64,000 nt of DNA. Origin: JANPBY01 sp963805505. Lineage in GTDB: Bacteria > Actinomycetota > Actinomycetes > DATJPE01. The number at the start of each line of letters is the position of its first letter. Position 1 is the stretch's first letter. Both the position numbers and the translations under genes were made by a program. The notes beneath the pieces are model-generated. The model did not search any database. It saw nothing but the letters and a program-made list of their open reading frames with translations, and was not told where the DNA came from. Shown here in pieces: positions 23,179-32,355 of the stretch. The DNA lies in the NCBI GenBank assembly GCA_963805505.1, contig CAWDUP010000007.1, forward strand, positions 248,001-312,000, read 5' to 3'.

Positions 23179-25320
23179 TCAATCGTCCGAGGCGGCAGTG
23201 AGCTTCGACGAAACATGGGCGGGCATGGCCTCGTGCCGTACGTAGGTGCGGCTGAACGTGGCCGTTCCGTGCGACAGTGATCGCAGATCCACCGCGTAAC
23301 GCGCAATCTCAAGCTGGGGCACCTCGGCGCGGACCAGGGTGCGACCGGCTCCCACCGGCTCGGTCCCGGACACCCGGCCCCGGCGGCCGGACAGGTCACT
23401 CATGACCGCTCCGACGTACTCGTCGGAGACGAGCACCGAGATCTCGTCGACCGGTTCGAGCAAGCTGATGGTCGCTTCCCGGGCGGCGTCCTTGAGCGCC
23501 AAGGCACCCGCGGTCTGGAAAGCCATGTCCGAGGAGTCCACCGAGTGCGCCTTGCCGTCCACGAGGGTTACCCGTAGGCCGACGACCGGATAACCGGCCC
23601 CGACCCCCCGCGCCATCTGAGCGCGTACTCCCTTCTCCACGGAGGGGATGAATTGCCTGGGTACGGCTCCGCCGACGACCTTGTCGATGAATTCAAAGCC
23701 CTCCGGCACCGGCAGTGGCTCGACCTCGATGTCGCAGACCGCGAACTGGCCGTGCCCGCCGGACTGTTTGACGTGTCTTCCGTGCCCCTTCGCAGGGCCG
23801 GCGAACGTCTCCCGCAGGGAAACCCGTAGGGGCACCGAGTCCACTGCCGTTCCATACCTCGTCTTGAGTCGATCGAGGAGCACGTCGACGTGCGCTTCGC
23901 CCATGCACCACAGCACCAGTTGATGGGTCTCAGGGTTGTTCTCCAGACGCATCGTGGGATCTTCCGCAACGAGGCGGGCGAGGCCCTGGGAGAGCTTGTC
24001 CTCGTCGGCCTTGGAGTGCGCGACGATGGCGACTGGGAGCAGCGGGTCCGGCATCAGCCAGGGCTCCACGAGCAAGGGATTGTCCTTGTCGGACAGGGTG
24101 TCGCCTGTTTCAGCCCGCACCAGCTTCGCCACGGTGACGATGTCGCCAGCGACCGCGTGAGCCGCCGTGCGCTGCGCCTTGCCCAGAGAGCTGGACAGCG
24201 CGCCGACCTTTTCGTCGATGTCGTGATCTTCATGCCCCCGCTCGGCCATGCCGTGCCCTGAGACATGCACCGTGACGTCTGGACGCAGCGTTCCGCTGAA
24301 GACCCGGACCAACGAGATGCGGCCCACGTAGGGGTCTGACGTGGTCTTGACGACCTCGGCTACCAGCGGGCCTGCAGGGTCGCAGGTCAACGGACCGCGG
24401 GGCTTTCCCTCCGGCGTTGTCACCGCTGGGAGTTCGTGCTCGGTCGGCGAAGGGAAGCCCTTCGTCATCAGCTCGAGAAGTTCGGTCATGCCTACGCCGG
24501 CCGGTGTGGCCGCAGCGAGGACGGGGAAGAACGTCCCTCGTGCGACGGCCGTCTCGAGGTCAGCGATCAGGACGTCTGTATCGATGTCCTCGCCGGACAG
24601 ATACCGATCCATCAGGCCCTCGTCCTCAGACTCGGCGATGATCCCCTCGATCAGCCGGTTGCGTGCCTCCTCGATCAACGGCAGGTGTTCGGCGTCGGGA
24701 GGACGCACCGTGCGGGAGCCGCTCGAGTAGTCCGCGACCTGCTGAGACAGCAGTCCGATGAGACCGCCTGGGGCGCCCGAGTCGTCGGCCATCGGTAGGT
24801 AGAGCGGAAGAACGCCTTCACCGAAAACTCGCTGGCAGACCGCAACAGTCTCGTCGAAGTCAGCTCGATCCTTGTCCAGCTTGGTCACGACCACGGCGCG
24901 GGGCATACCCACGGCCGCACACTCTTCCCACAGCAGTTGGGTAGAGCCGTCGAGGCCGTCGACGGAGGACACGACGAACAAGGCCGCGTCCGCTGCGCGC
25001 AGCCCGGCTCGAAGATCGCCGACGAAGTCCGCGTACCCAGGGGTATCGAGCAGGTTGACCTTGACCCCTTCGTGCACGACTGGGGCTATGGAGAGCGAGA
25101 CCGAACGTTGTTGGCGGAACTCGGCTTCATCGAAGTCGCTCACGGTGGTGCCGTCCTCGACGCGACCGGCCCGAGGGATCGTCCCGGTTGCGACGAGCAG
25201 GGCCTCGATGAGCGTCGTCTTCCCTGCTCCGGTGTGGCCGACCAGCACGACGTTGCGGATTTGCTCCGGGCGGTCGGCCTCCGGTGCTGTGCCGGCGGCC
25301 CCTGAACTGCCTGTCGCCAT
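23179..25320 (-). CDS. Elongation factor G-like protein (EF-G2/FusA2 type)
   Basis: 713 residues. The G-domain motifs are GHTGAGKTT (residues 28–36), DTPGYADFVG and TKLD, followed by translation-factor domains II–V (VVGGAVPRQFIPSVEKG is the domain IV signature). It differs from canonical EF-G in G1 and in the missing AHIDAGKTT text, matching the second EF-G paralogue of actinomycetes, whose role is unsettled; mycobacterial FusA2 lacks ribosome-dependent GTPase activity. ATG 25320 has an overlapping GAGGAGG. It lies on the opposite strand between the HIT and pgsA genes, which are adjacent in mycobacteria. Confidence 0.93.
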   Translation of the reverse strand: MATGSSGAAGTAPEADRPEQIRNVVLVGHTGAGKTTLIEALLVATGTIPRAGRVEDGTTVSDFDEAEFRQQRSVSLSIAPVVHEGVKVNLLDTPGYADFVGDLRAGLRAADAALFVVSSVDGLDGSTQLLWEECAAVGMPRAVVVTKLDKDRADFDETVAVCQRVFGEGVLPLYLPMADDSGAPGGLIGLLSQQVADYSSGSRTVRPPDAEHLPLIEEARNRLIEGIIAESEDEGLMDRYLSGEDIDTDVLIADLETAVARGTFFPVLAAATPAGVGMTELLELMTKGFPSPTEHELPAVTTPEGKPRGPLTCDPAGPLVAEVVKTTSDPYVGRISLVRVFSGTLRPDVTVHVSGHGMAERGHEDHDIDEKVGALSSSLGKAQRTAAHAVAGDIVTVAKLVRAETGDTLSDKDNPLLVEPWLMPDPLLPVAIVAHSKADEDKLSQGLARLVAEDPTMRLENNPETHQLVLWCMGEAHVDVLLDRLKTRYGTAVDSVPLRVSLRETFAGPAKGHGRHVKQSGGHGQFAVCDIEVEPLPVPEGFEFIDKVVGGAVPRQFIPSVEKGVRAQMARGVGAGYPVVGLRVTLVDGKAHSVDSSDMAFQTAGALALKDAAREATISLLEPVDEISVLVSDEYVGAVMSDLSGRRGRVSGTEPVGAGRTLVRAEVPQLEIARYAVDLRSLSHGTATFSRTYVRHEAMPAHVSSKLTAASDD

Positions 25321-25458
25321 CCTCCTCGCCTCCCAGGTGCGGGTCGTTCGCCCGCCCCTTGGACTGTGCCCCTGCCAGCAGCGCGGCACAAGGGGATCCG
25401 AGCAATCCGCTGGCTAGGCTGGCGCGCACCCAGCGCCCCTGCGAACGACGGAGCCCAT

Positions 25459-26073
25459 GTGCTCGCCCGATATGCCAAGGCTGCAGTCACCCGAATCCTG
25501 ACCCCGATTGCGCGTGCACTTCTCGCGCTGGGGATCTCGCCGGACGTGATCACCCTGATCGGCACCGTCGGCGTATCCGCCACGGCCTTGGCGTTCTATC
25601 CGCGTGGTGAGTTCTTGATCGGCACCTTGGTCATCGTGGCGTTCGTCTTCTCCGACACCCTCGATGGGACGATGGCGCGGCTGTCCGGCCGCTCGAGCGT
25701 GTGGGGTGCCTTCCTCGACTCCACCATGGACCGCGTCGCAGACGCCTGCATCTTTGCGGCGCTGGTGTGGTGGTTCCTCGGCGGAGGGGACGACGCGGTT
25801 CTCGCGGGCGTCACCCTGGTCTGCCTGATCGGCGGGATGGTCGTCTCATACGCGAAGGCGCGCGCCGAAGGACTCGGCATGACTGCCAACGTCGGCATAG
25901 CTGAGCGATCCGAGCGGCTCGTGGCCGTCCTGGTCGTGACCGGCTTGGACGGGCTCGGCGTGCCGTACGTGCAGGCATGGGGTCTTTGGATACTCGCTGT
26001 GGCCACCGTCGTCACTGTGCTGCAGCGGATGTTGGAGGTCCGCCGGCAGTCACGCGCGGCCGAGGCCGCCTGA
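25459..26073 (+). CDS. pgsA: Phosphatidylinositol phosphate synthase (CDP-alcohol phosphatidyltransferase)
   Basis: 204 residues with several membrane helices and the CDP-OH-P signature DTLDGTMARLSGRSSVWGAF followed by LDSTMDRVAD, i.e. DGxxAR…G…D…D. In actinomycetes this enzyme joins CDP-diacylglycerol to inositol-3-phosphate, the first step to phosphatidylinositol. It starts at GTG 25459 and is followed one base later by the acyltransferase gene, then pimA: a PI/PIM operon. Confidence 0.93.
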   Translation: MLARYAKAAVTRILTPIARALLALGISPDVITLIGTVGVSATALAFYPRGEFLIGTLVIVAFVFSDTLDGTMARLSGRSSVWGAFLDSTMDRVADACIFAALVWWFLGGGDDAVLAGVTLVCLIGGMVVSYAKARAEGLGMTANVGIAERSERLVAVLVVTGLDGLGVPYVQAWGLWILAVATVVTVLQRMLEVRRQSRAAEAA

Positions 26074-26074
26074 G

Positions 26075-27019
26075 ATGTCGGTCAAGGACCGAGCCAGCGA
26101 CCTGGCTTACGCCAGTGGCTGGGCCGCCGTGCGCTGGATGCCTGAGACGGCAGCACGGTCGTTGTTTCGTGCGATTGCCGACCGCACGACTGAACGGGAC
26201 GGCGCAAGTGTCCAACAACTGCGCCGAAACCTCTCCCGGGTCGCCCCGGCGGCGTCCGAGGCGGAGCTGGATGACCTGGTTCGCGAGGCGATGCGTCGCT
26301 ACCTGCGCTATTGGCGCGAAGCCTTTCGACTGCCCTCGCTGTCGCGTGCGGAGATCGTCTCCACGGTTCGCGTCGTGAAGGGCGAGCAGCAGTTCATCGA
26401 CCTGCTTGCCAGCGGGCGGGGCGTCGTCACCTCGTTGCCGCACATGGGCAACTGGGATCACGCAGGAGCGTGGTTCGCGCTCGAGCACGGTACTTTGACG
26501 ACCGTGGCCGAGCGCCTCAAACCCGAATCGCTCTTCGACCGGTTCCTCGAGTATCGCCAGTCCTTGGGCATGGAAGTGGTTCCGCTGACCGGAGGCCCGA
26601 GGGTTCTTCCGATCCTCATGCAGCGGCTTCGCGCCGGCGGTCTGGTCGCCCTTCTCGGCGACCGTGATCTGACCAAGAACGGCATCCCGGTGACGTTCTT
26701 CGGTGAAGCTGCCACGATGCCCGCCGGCCCAGCAGCCCTTGCGCTGTCCACAGGTGCCGCGCTGCTCCCCGTGACTCTGTGGCACGACGATCAAGACCTG
26801 TGCATCGCCTTTCACGACGAGGTCGTGATCGAGGACCGGGGAGACCGCCGCACGACGATCGCCGCGACCGTGCAGTCGGTCGCCGATGTCTTCGAGGATG
26901 AGATTCGCAGCCGACCCGCGGACTGGCACATGCTGCAGGCCTTGTGGACGGCCGACCTCGACGACCGCCGGTCTGCTCGGCAGGACGACGACGCGCTCGA
27001 CCCGGACAAGGGGTCCTAA
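26075..27019 (+). CDS. Phosphatidylinositol mannoside acyltransferase (LpxL/HtrB fold)
   Basis: 314 residues. The HxxxxD motif of LpxL-type acyltransferases is LPHMGNWDHAGAW near residue 130, and later blocks VVPLTGGPRVLPIL and GLVALLGDRDLTKNGIPVTFFGE match the family. Encoded between pgsA and pimA as PatA (Rv2611c) is in mycobacteria, it should acylate the mannose of PIM1/PIM2 at the inner face of the membrane. It overlaps pimA by one base (TAATG). Confidence 0.92.
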   Translation: MSVKDRASDLAYASGWAAVRWMPETAARSLFRAIADRTTERDGASVQQLRRNLSRVAPAASEAELDDLVREAMRRYLRYWREAFRLPSLSRAEIVSTVRVVKGEQQFIDLLASGRGVVTSLPHMGNWDHAGAWFALEHGTLTTVAERLKPESLFDRFLEYRQSLGMEVVPLTGGPRVLPILMQRLRAGGLVALLGDRDLTKNGIPVTFFGEAATMPAGPAALALSTGAALLPVTLWHDDQDLCIAFHDEVVIEDRGDRRTTIAATVQSVADVFEDEIRSRPADWHMLQALWTADLDDRRSARQDDDALDPDKGS

Positions 27020-28188
27020 TGCGCGTCGGGCTGGTTTGTCCCTACTCCTTCGACGTCCCCGGTGGAGTTCAGGCGCACGTCCGTGACCTGGCTGCCGAGC
27101 TGATCCGGCTCGGTCACGACGTCTCGGTGCTGACCCCGGCGGACGAGGACAGTCCGCTGCCGCCGTACGTCGTGCCCGCCGGCCGGGCGATTCCGGTGCC
27201 CTACAACGGCGCCGTTGCGCGGCTCGCCTTCGGGCCGGTCTCGGCGGCGCGGGTGCGGCGCTGGATCCGTGAAGGGGAGTTCGACGTCCTGCACGTACAC
27301 GAGCCCATGGCACCCAGCCTGTCCGTGCTGGCCTGCTGGGCGGCCATCGGGCCGATCGTGGGCACCTTCCACATGAGCACGGAGCGCTCACGCGCGCTGA
27401 CGGCGGCCTACGGAATCCTGCAGACCGCGCTGGAGAAGATCAGCGCGCGGATCGCGGTCAGTGAGTACGCCCGAACGACCCTCGTGGAGCACCTCGGCGG
27501 CGACGCGGTCTTGATACCCAACGGAGTGTCGGTGCGTGCCTTCCGGCACGCCGAACCGATGCCCGGGTGGCCAGGGCCAGGTCATGCTCTCGGCTTCCTC
27601 GGTCGGATCGACGAGCCTCGCAAGGGTCTGCAGGTGCTGATTGCGGCCCTGCCGCAGCTGGTTGAACAACACCCACAGATCCGACTGCTGGTCGCTGGCC
27701 CCGGCGACGTCGACGAGGTGCGCGACACGATCCCTGCTGAGCACCGGGATCGCGTTCACTTCCTCGGGCTCGTGAGCGAAGCCGACAAGGCTCGGATGCT
27801 GGCCTCGGTCGATGCTTACGTCGCTCCGAACACGGGCGGGGAGAGCTTCGGAGTCGTGCTGCTGGAGGCAATGGCGGCTGGGAGCCCCGTCGTGGCCAGC
27901 GACCTCGAAGCCTTCCGAAGAGTGCTCGACGACGGGGGTTGTGGGGCGTTGTTCGCCAATGAGGACGCGACTGCACTGGCCGAGGTGGCCAGCGAGGTGC
28001 TGACCGATCCCGGACGCCGACGGAAGCTCATCGACGCGGGCGATGCTCGCGTCCAGCAGTTCGACTGGGAGCGCGTCGCGGGCGACATCGTTGCGGTGTA
28101 CGAGACGGTCACTGAGGGGCAGCCCCCCGTTCGGGAGGATTCCCGAGGACAGATCTTTGGACGGTTCACGCGGCTGAGGGAGACCTGA
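27019..28188 (+). CDS. pimA: Phosphatidylinositol alpha-mannosyltransferase
   Basis: 389 residues, GT4 glycosyltransferase. The N-terminal MRVGLVCPYSFDVPGGVQAHV is characteristic of PimA, with the Gly-Gly loop near the active site. HVHEPMAPSLSVL, FLGRIDEPRKGLQVL and NTGGESFGVVLLEAMAAGSP (the E-x7-E donor motif) follow. It transfers mannose from GDP-mannose to phosphatidylinositol. Third gene of the PI/PIM operon. Confidence 0.94.
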   Translation: MRVGLVCPYSFDVPGGVQAHVRDLAAELIRLGHDVSVLTPADEDSPLPPYVVPAGRAIPVPYNGAVARLAFGPVSAARVRRWIREGEFDVLHVHEPMAPSLSVLACWAAIGPIVGTFHMSTERSRALTAAYGILQTALEKISARIAVSEYARTTLVEHLGGDAVLIPNGVSVRAFRHAEPMPGWPGPGHALGFLGRIDEPRKGLQVLIAALPQLVEQHPQIRLLVAGPGDVDEVRDTIPAEHRDRVHFLGLVSEADKARMLASVDAYVAPNTGGESFGVVLLEAMAAGSPVVASDLEAFRRVLDDGGCGALFANEDATALAEVASEVLTDPGRRRKLIDAGDARVQQFDWERVAGDIVAVYETVTEGQPPVREDSRGQIFGRFTRLRET

Positions 28189-28189
28189 C

Positions 28190-28726
28190 GTGCCTCCGCT
28201 CTGGTGGTGGGCCGTCGCGCTCCTCGTCCTCGTGCTGCTCTATCTCAGGTCGCTCGCCGGGCGGCTGGATCGTCTGCACGTGCGCCTCGAGGCCGCGGCA
28301 GACGCCCTCGACTCGCAGCTGGTCCGTCGAGCCGGAATCTCCAACGAGCTGGCGCACTCGGGTCTGGTGGACCCGGCGACCGCCGTACTCCTGGCCGACG
28401 CCTCGCTGTCAGCCCAGCTGGTCGGCCGGGATCAGGACACCGCCAGGGAAGCTGCCGAGAGCGCGCTGTCGTACGCGCTGCGCGCGGCGCTCACGTCCGA
28501 GGAGATCAGCGAGCTCAATGCGACACCGACCGGCCAGCATTTGGTTGTCGAGGTCCGGCGGGCTGCGGACCGGGTCGTCCTGGCCCGCCGATTCCACAAC
28601 GACGCGGTCCGAGCGACCGTACGGCTCCGGCGCCGCCGACTCGTGAGGTGGCTGCGGCTGGCTGGTCGGGCCACCTACCCACGGGCCTTCGAGATCGACG
28701 ACGCGCCGCCGGCTTCGTTGTCCTGA
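28190..28726 (+). CDS. Membrane-anchored helical protein (LemA-like layout)
   Basis: 178 residues. An N-terminal helix (LWWWAVALLVLVLLYLRSL) is followed by a long helical region RLDRLHVRLEAAADALDSQLVRRAGIS, a small middle domain and a basic run (RLRRRRLVRW). The organisation (one membrane helix, then a helical bundle with Leu-Asp-x-Gln-Leu-x-Arg-Arg) recalls LemA proteins, but identity cannot be shown. It starts one base after pimA and is a conserved-looking member of this operon; function unknown. Confidence 0.65.
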   Translation: MPPLWWWAVALLVLVLLYLRSLAGRLDRLHVRLEAAADALDSQLVRRAGISNELAHSGLVDPATAVLLADASLSAQLVGRDQDTAREAAESALSYALRAALTSEEISELNATPTGQHLVVEVRRAADRVVLARRFHNDAVRATVRLRRRRLVRWLRLAGRATYPRAFEIDDAPPASLS

Positions 28727-28757
28727 CCTGCGCGGGAACCCACGTACCCTCCTGATC

Positions 28758-29783
28758 ATGTCGATGCGCCGCCTCGTGTCCGCCCTCGCCTTTTCGGCCC
28801 TCGCGGTGGGTCTTGCGGCTTGCTCGTCACCATCGGTGTCCGCGCCCACGGTTTCCCTCACGCCCAGCGCCGTCGTGTCGACCCCGTCGCCGTCTCCGCC
28901 CCCTCCCGTGGTGCGCTCGGTGCTGTCGGGCCGGGTTGACGAGAAGGACGGTCCGGTGTTGGCCGTGAAGCTGGACAACACCACCCACTCCGAACCCCAC
29001 GCAGGGCTCAACGACGCCGACGTCGTCTACCTCGAGCAGGTCGAAGGCGGTCTGAGCCGCTACCTGGCTGTGTTCTCGACCCGGATCCCGAAGGTGATCG
29101 GGCCGATCCGCAGCGCGCGGATCGCCGACCTCGAGCTTCTCCCCGAGTACGGCAAGGTCGCGTTCGCCTTCTCCGGAGCCAATCCCTTGTTGCGGCCGGT
29201 GATTGCGCAGGCTCCGCTGTACGACGTGAGCGGGGACAGGGGATCGACGGGCTATTGGCGCCAGCCAGGTCGGTATCCGCCGTACGACTTCTTCGGCGAT
29301 GGCAAGACGCTGCTCAAGCGCGCGCCGCACGCGGTCAAGGCGCACTCCGTCGGGTTCACGTTCGACGACGCCGTGCAGCCGGGCGGGCGCAAGGTCAGCT
29401 CGGTGACCACCCAGATGCCATCCGCGCGCTCGGTCTTCACCTGGTCGAAGAAGGAGTCGCGCTGGCTGCTCACCATGGACGGGATCACGTCCAAGGACAC
29501 CAAAGGGGTGCGCCTGGGTGGAACCACCGTGATCGTCCAGTACGTCAAGGTCTATCCGAGCATCTACGGGCACGGGGGAAGCAACACCCCCATGTCGGAC
29601 ACCGTCGGCAAGGGCAAGGCGCTGATCTTGCGAGACGGGCGGGCCTACAACGCCAAGTGGTCCCGTCCGACCAAGGAGGCCGGCACGCGTTGGACCGTGC
29701 AGGGTCAAGAGTTCCCCCTGGCACCGGGCCAGGTGTGGGTCGTGCTCCTCAACAACCAGCTCAAGGCGCAACAGCAGCGCTAG
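28758..29783 (+). CDS. DUF3048-domain lipoprotein (YerB-like)
   Basis: 341 residues. It has a lipoprotein leader (LVSALAFSALAVGLAAC, lipobox L-A-A-C), a Ser/Pro/Thr-rich linker, then the DUF3048 signature: KLDNTTHSEPHAGLNDADVVYLEQVEGG, IGPIRSARIADLELLPEYG and a C-terminal half from FTFDDAVQPGG onward. YerB-type proteins are extracytoplasmic and of uncertain function. It is a single gene between the PIM operon and pdxS. Confidence 0.9.
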   Translation: MSMRRLVSALAFSALAVGLAACSSPSVSAPTVSLTPSAVVSTPSPSPPPPVVRSVLSGRVDEKDGPVLAVKLDNTTHSEPHAGLNDADVVYLEQVEGGLSRYLAVFSTRIPKVIGPIRSARIADLELLPEYGKVAFAFSGANPLLRPVIAQAPLYDVSGDRGSTGYWRQPGRYPPYDFFGDGKTLLKRAPHAVKAHSVGFTFDDAVQPGGRKVSSVTTQMPSARSVFTWSKKESRWLLTMDGITSKDTKGVRLGGTTVIVQYVKVYPSIYGHGGSNTPMSDTVGKGKALILRDGRAYNAKWSRPTKEAGTRWTVQGQEFPLAPGQVWVVLLNNQLKAQQQR

Positions 29784-29910
29784 ACCGGAAGCCGACCCGC
29801 CGGCCGGCAGATCAGCAGTCATCGACGCGGTCACCCGCCGGACAGCCGTACGATGGAGGCACGCGCTTCACGCGTCTCCATAGCCCGGACTTGAAGGCAG
29901 AGGTCACCCG

Positions 29911-30840
29911 GTGTCCAGCACGCAGTCAACCCAGCCGTCCACCGACGACGGCACTTCGACGTCGACCGGCACCGCGCGCGTCAAGCGCGGCATGGCCGAG
30001 ATGCTCAAAGGCGGGGTGATCATGGACGTCGTCACCGCCGACCAGGCCAAGATCGCCGAGGACGCTGGTGCGGTCGCTGTGATGGCTCTGGAGCGGGTGC
30101 CCGCGGACATTCGCGCCCAAGGCGGGGTGGCTCGGATGAGCGACCCCGATCTGATCGACGGGATCATCGAGGCCGTGTCGATCCCGGTGATGGCCAAGGC
30201 GCGGATCGGCCACTTCATGGAGGCTCGCGTCCTGCAGTCGCTCGGCGTCGACTACATCGACGAGTCCGAGGTGCTGACCCCCGCCGACTACGCCAACCAC
30301 ATCGACAAGTGGGCGTTCACGGTGCCTTTCGTCTGCGGTGCGACCAACCTGGGAGAGGCGCTGCGTCGGATCACCGAGGGCGCGGCGATGATCCGGTCGA
30401 AGGGTGAGGCCGGCACCGGCGACGTCTCGAACGCGACCAAGCACATGCGCCAGATCCGAGGCGAGATCCGACGGCTGTCCTCGATGAGCGAGGACGAGCT
30501 CTACGTCGCCGCGAAGGACCTTCAGGCGCCGTACGCCCTGGTGGCCGAGGTGGCCGCTCGGGGTTCGCTTCCCGTCGTGCTGTTCACCGCTGGGGGCATC
30601 GCGACGCCGTCCGACGCGGCGATGATGATGCAGCTCGGCGCGGACGGGGTTTTCGTCGGCTCGGGCATCTTCAAGTCCGGCAACCCTGCCGAGCGCGCTG
30701 CCGCGATCGTCAAGGCAACGACGTTCCACGACGATCCGGACGTGATCGCCAAGGTTTCTCGCGGACTCGGTGAGGCGATGGTCGGCATCAACGTGGCCGA
30801 CCTCCCGGTCGACCACCAGCTCGCCACCCGGGGTTGGTAG
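29911..30840 (+). CDS. pdxS: Pyridoxal 5'-phosphate synthase, synthase subunit
   Basis: 309 residues. It is almost fully conserved with Pdx1: RVKRGMAEMLKGGVIMDVV, MALERVPADIRAQGGVARM, AKARIGHFMEARVLQ (lysine handling the pentulose intermediate), EAGTGDVSNATKHMRQI, and LPVVLFTAGGIATPSDAAM. It builds PLP from ribulose/ribose 5-phosphate, glyceraldehyde 3-phosphate and ammonia. The Thr/Ser-rich first 20 residues are an ordinary actinomycete extension. It overlaps pdxT. Confidence 0.97.
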   Translation: MSSTQSTQPSTDDGTSTSTGTARVKRGMAEMLKGGVIMDVVTADQAKIAEDAGAVAVMALERVPADIRAQGGVARMSDPDLIDGIIEAVSIPVMAKARIGHFMEARVLQSLGVDYIDESEVLTPADYANHIDKWAFTVPFVCGATNLGEALRRITEGAAMIRSKGEAGTGDVSNATKHMRQIRGEIRRLSSMSEDELYVAAKDLQAPYALVAEVAARGSLPVVLFTAGGIATPSDAAMMMQLGADGVFVGSGIFKSGNPAERAAAIVKATTFHDDPDVIAKVSRGLGEAMVGINVADLPVDHQLATRGW

Positions 30841-31454
30841 GGCCAAAGAGCGCGCCCCGGATCGGCGTCCTCGCGCTGCAGGGGGACGTCCGGGAACACC
30901 TGCGCGCGCTCGGGGCGGCCGGCGCGAGAGCGGAGGCCGTACGCCGTCCCGAAGAGCTGACCGACCTCGACGGCCTGGTTCTCCCCGGTGGCGAGTCCAC
31001 GACCATGGCTTGGCTGGCCCGGGAGTTCGGGGTCCTGGAGCCGCTGCGCGATCTGGTGCGATCCGGCCTACCGACGTACGGCTCCTGCGCGGGGATGATC
31101 CTGCTGGCTGACACCTTGTTGGACGGTCGCCCGGATCAGGAGACCATCGGCGGGCTGGCCATCACCGTCCGACGCAACGCGTTCGGGCGGCAGGTGGACT
31201 CCTTCGAGGCCGACCTCGACTTTGCGGAGATCGAGGGCCCTCGACTGCACGCGGTCTTCATCCGCGCGCCCTGGGTCGAGGTCGCCGACCCGTCGGTGGA
31301 GGTGCTTGCAACCGTGGAGGGCGGCCCTGCCGACGGTAGGATCGTGGCTGTCCGGCAGGGCCACCTGCTCGCCACGTCGTTCCATCCCGAACTCACCGGG
31401 GACGGCCGGGTGCACGGACTATTCGTCGCAATGGTGAAGGGTTCCAACAGATGA
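30834..31454 (+). CDS. pdxT: Pyridoxal 5'-phosphate synthase, glutaminase subunit
   Basis: 206 residues, triad glutaminase. Landmarks are IGVLALQGDVREH, LPGGESTTMAWL, YGSCAGMILLA (nucleophile Cys) and ATSFHPELTGD (catalytic His and Glu). It supplies ammonia to PdxS. The only start near the expected N-terminus is TTG 30834, seven bases inside the end of pdxS. Its stop overlaps the yebC ATG, so pdxS–pdxT–yebC are coupled. Confidence 0.93.
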   Translation: MVGPKSAPRIGVLALQGDVREHLRALGAAGARAEAVRRPEELTDLDGLVLPGGESTTMAWLAREFGVLEPLRDLVRSGLPTYGSCAGMILLADTLLDGRPDQETIGGLAITVRRNAFGRQVDSFEADLDFAEIEGPRLHAVFIRAPWVEVADPSVEVLATVEGGPADGRIVAVRQGHLLATSFHPELTGDGRVHGLFVAMVKGSNR

Positions 31455-32203
31455 GCGGCCACTCCAAGTGGGCCACGACCAAGCACAAGAAGGCTGTGAT
31501 CGACGCCCGCAGGGGCAAGCTGTTCGCGAAGCTGATCAAGAACATCGAGGTCGCGGCGCGGACCGGTGGGGGAGACCCTGACGGGAATCCGACCCTCTAC
31601 GACGCGATCCAGAAGGCGCGCAAGACCTCGGTGCCGCTGGACAACATCGAGCGCGCCGTCAAGCGGGGCTCCGGCGCCGAGCAGGGCGGAGCCGACTGGC
31701 AGACGATCATGTACGAGGGGTACGGCCCCAACGGCGTCGCGTTCCTCATCGAGTGCCTCACCGACAACCGCAACCGTGCCGCCTCCGATGTGCGGGTCGC
31801 CATGACCCGCAACGGCGGTTCGATGGCCGACCCGGGATCGGTCTCCTACATGTTCACTCGCAAGGGGGTCGTGATCGTGCCGTCCGCAGACGGGCTGTCA
31901 GAGGACGACGTCTTGCTCGCTGTGCTGGAAGCCGACGCGGAAGAGGTCAACAACCTGGGCGACGCCTTCGAGGTGGTGTCCGAGGCCACTGACCTCGTGG
32001 AGGTGCGTACGGCGCTGCAGGCGGCCGGTATCGACTACGACTCCGCCGACCCGACTTTCTTGCCGTCGGTGACCGTCGACCTCGACGAGGACGGCGCCCG
32101 GAAGGTCTTCCGGCTGATCGAGGCCCTTGAGGACCTGGACGATGTGCAGAACGTCTACGCGAACTACGACGTCAGCGACGACGTGATGGAGCTCGTCGGC
32201 TGA
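31451..32203 (+). CDS. yebC: YebC/PmpR family protein
   Basis: 250 residues beginning SGHSKWATTKHKKAVIDARR, the invariant YebC N-terminus, with AARTGGGDPDGNPTLYDAI, NIERAVKRGSG and IMYEGYGPNGVAFLIECLTD. The family has been described as transcriptional regulators and, more recently, as factors that help ribosomes through proline-rich stretches. The ATGA overlap with pdxT and proximity to ruvC are standard in actinomycetes. Confidence 0.95.
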   Translation: MSGHSKWATTKHKKAVIDARRGKLFAKLIKNIEVAARTGGGDPDGNPTLYDAIQKARKTSVPLDNIERAVKRGSGAEQGGADWQTIMYEGYGPNGVAFLIECLTDNRNRAASDVRVAMTRNGGSMADPGSVSYMFTRKGVVIVPSADGLSEDDVLLAVLEADAEEVNNLGDAFEVVSEATDLVEVRTALQAAGIDYDSADPTFLPSVTVDLDEDGARKVFRLIEALEDLDDVQNVYANYDVSDDVMELVG

Positions 32204-32355
32204 GCCGAGCCTGGAGGTACGCCGAGCGCAGCGAGGTGTGCCGGTGATGAGAACGGGACGCCTGCCAACGCCGAATGGTCCGGCGACTCGGAGGCCGCCG
32301 ACTGATCCCCGCTGCTGCGCCTTTCGTCTTGGCCGTGCGCTTCGGGGTGAGGCCT

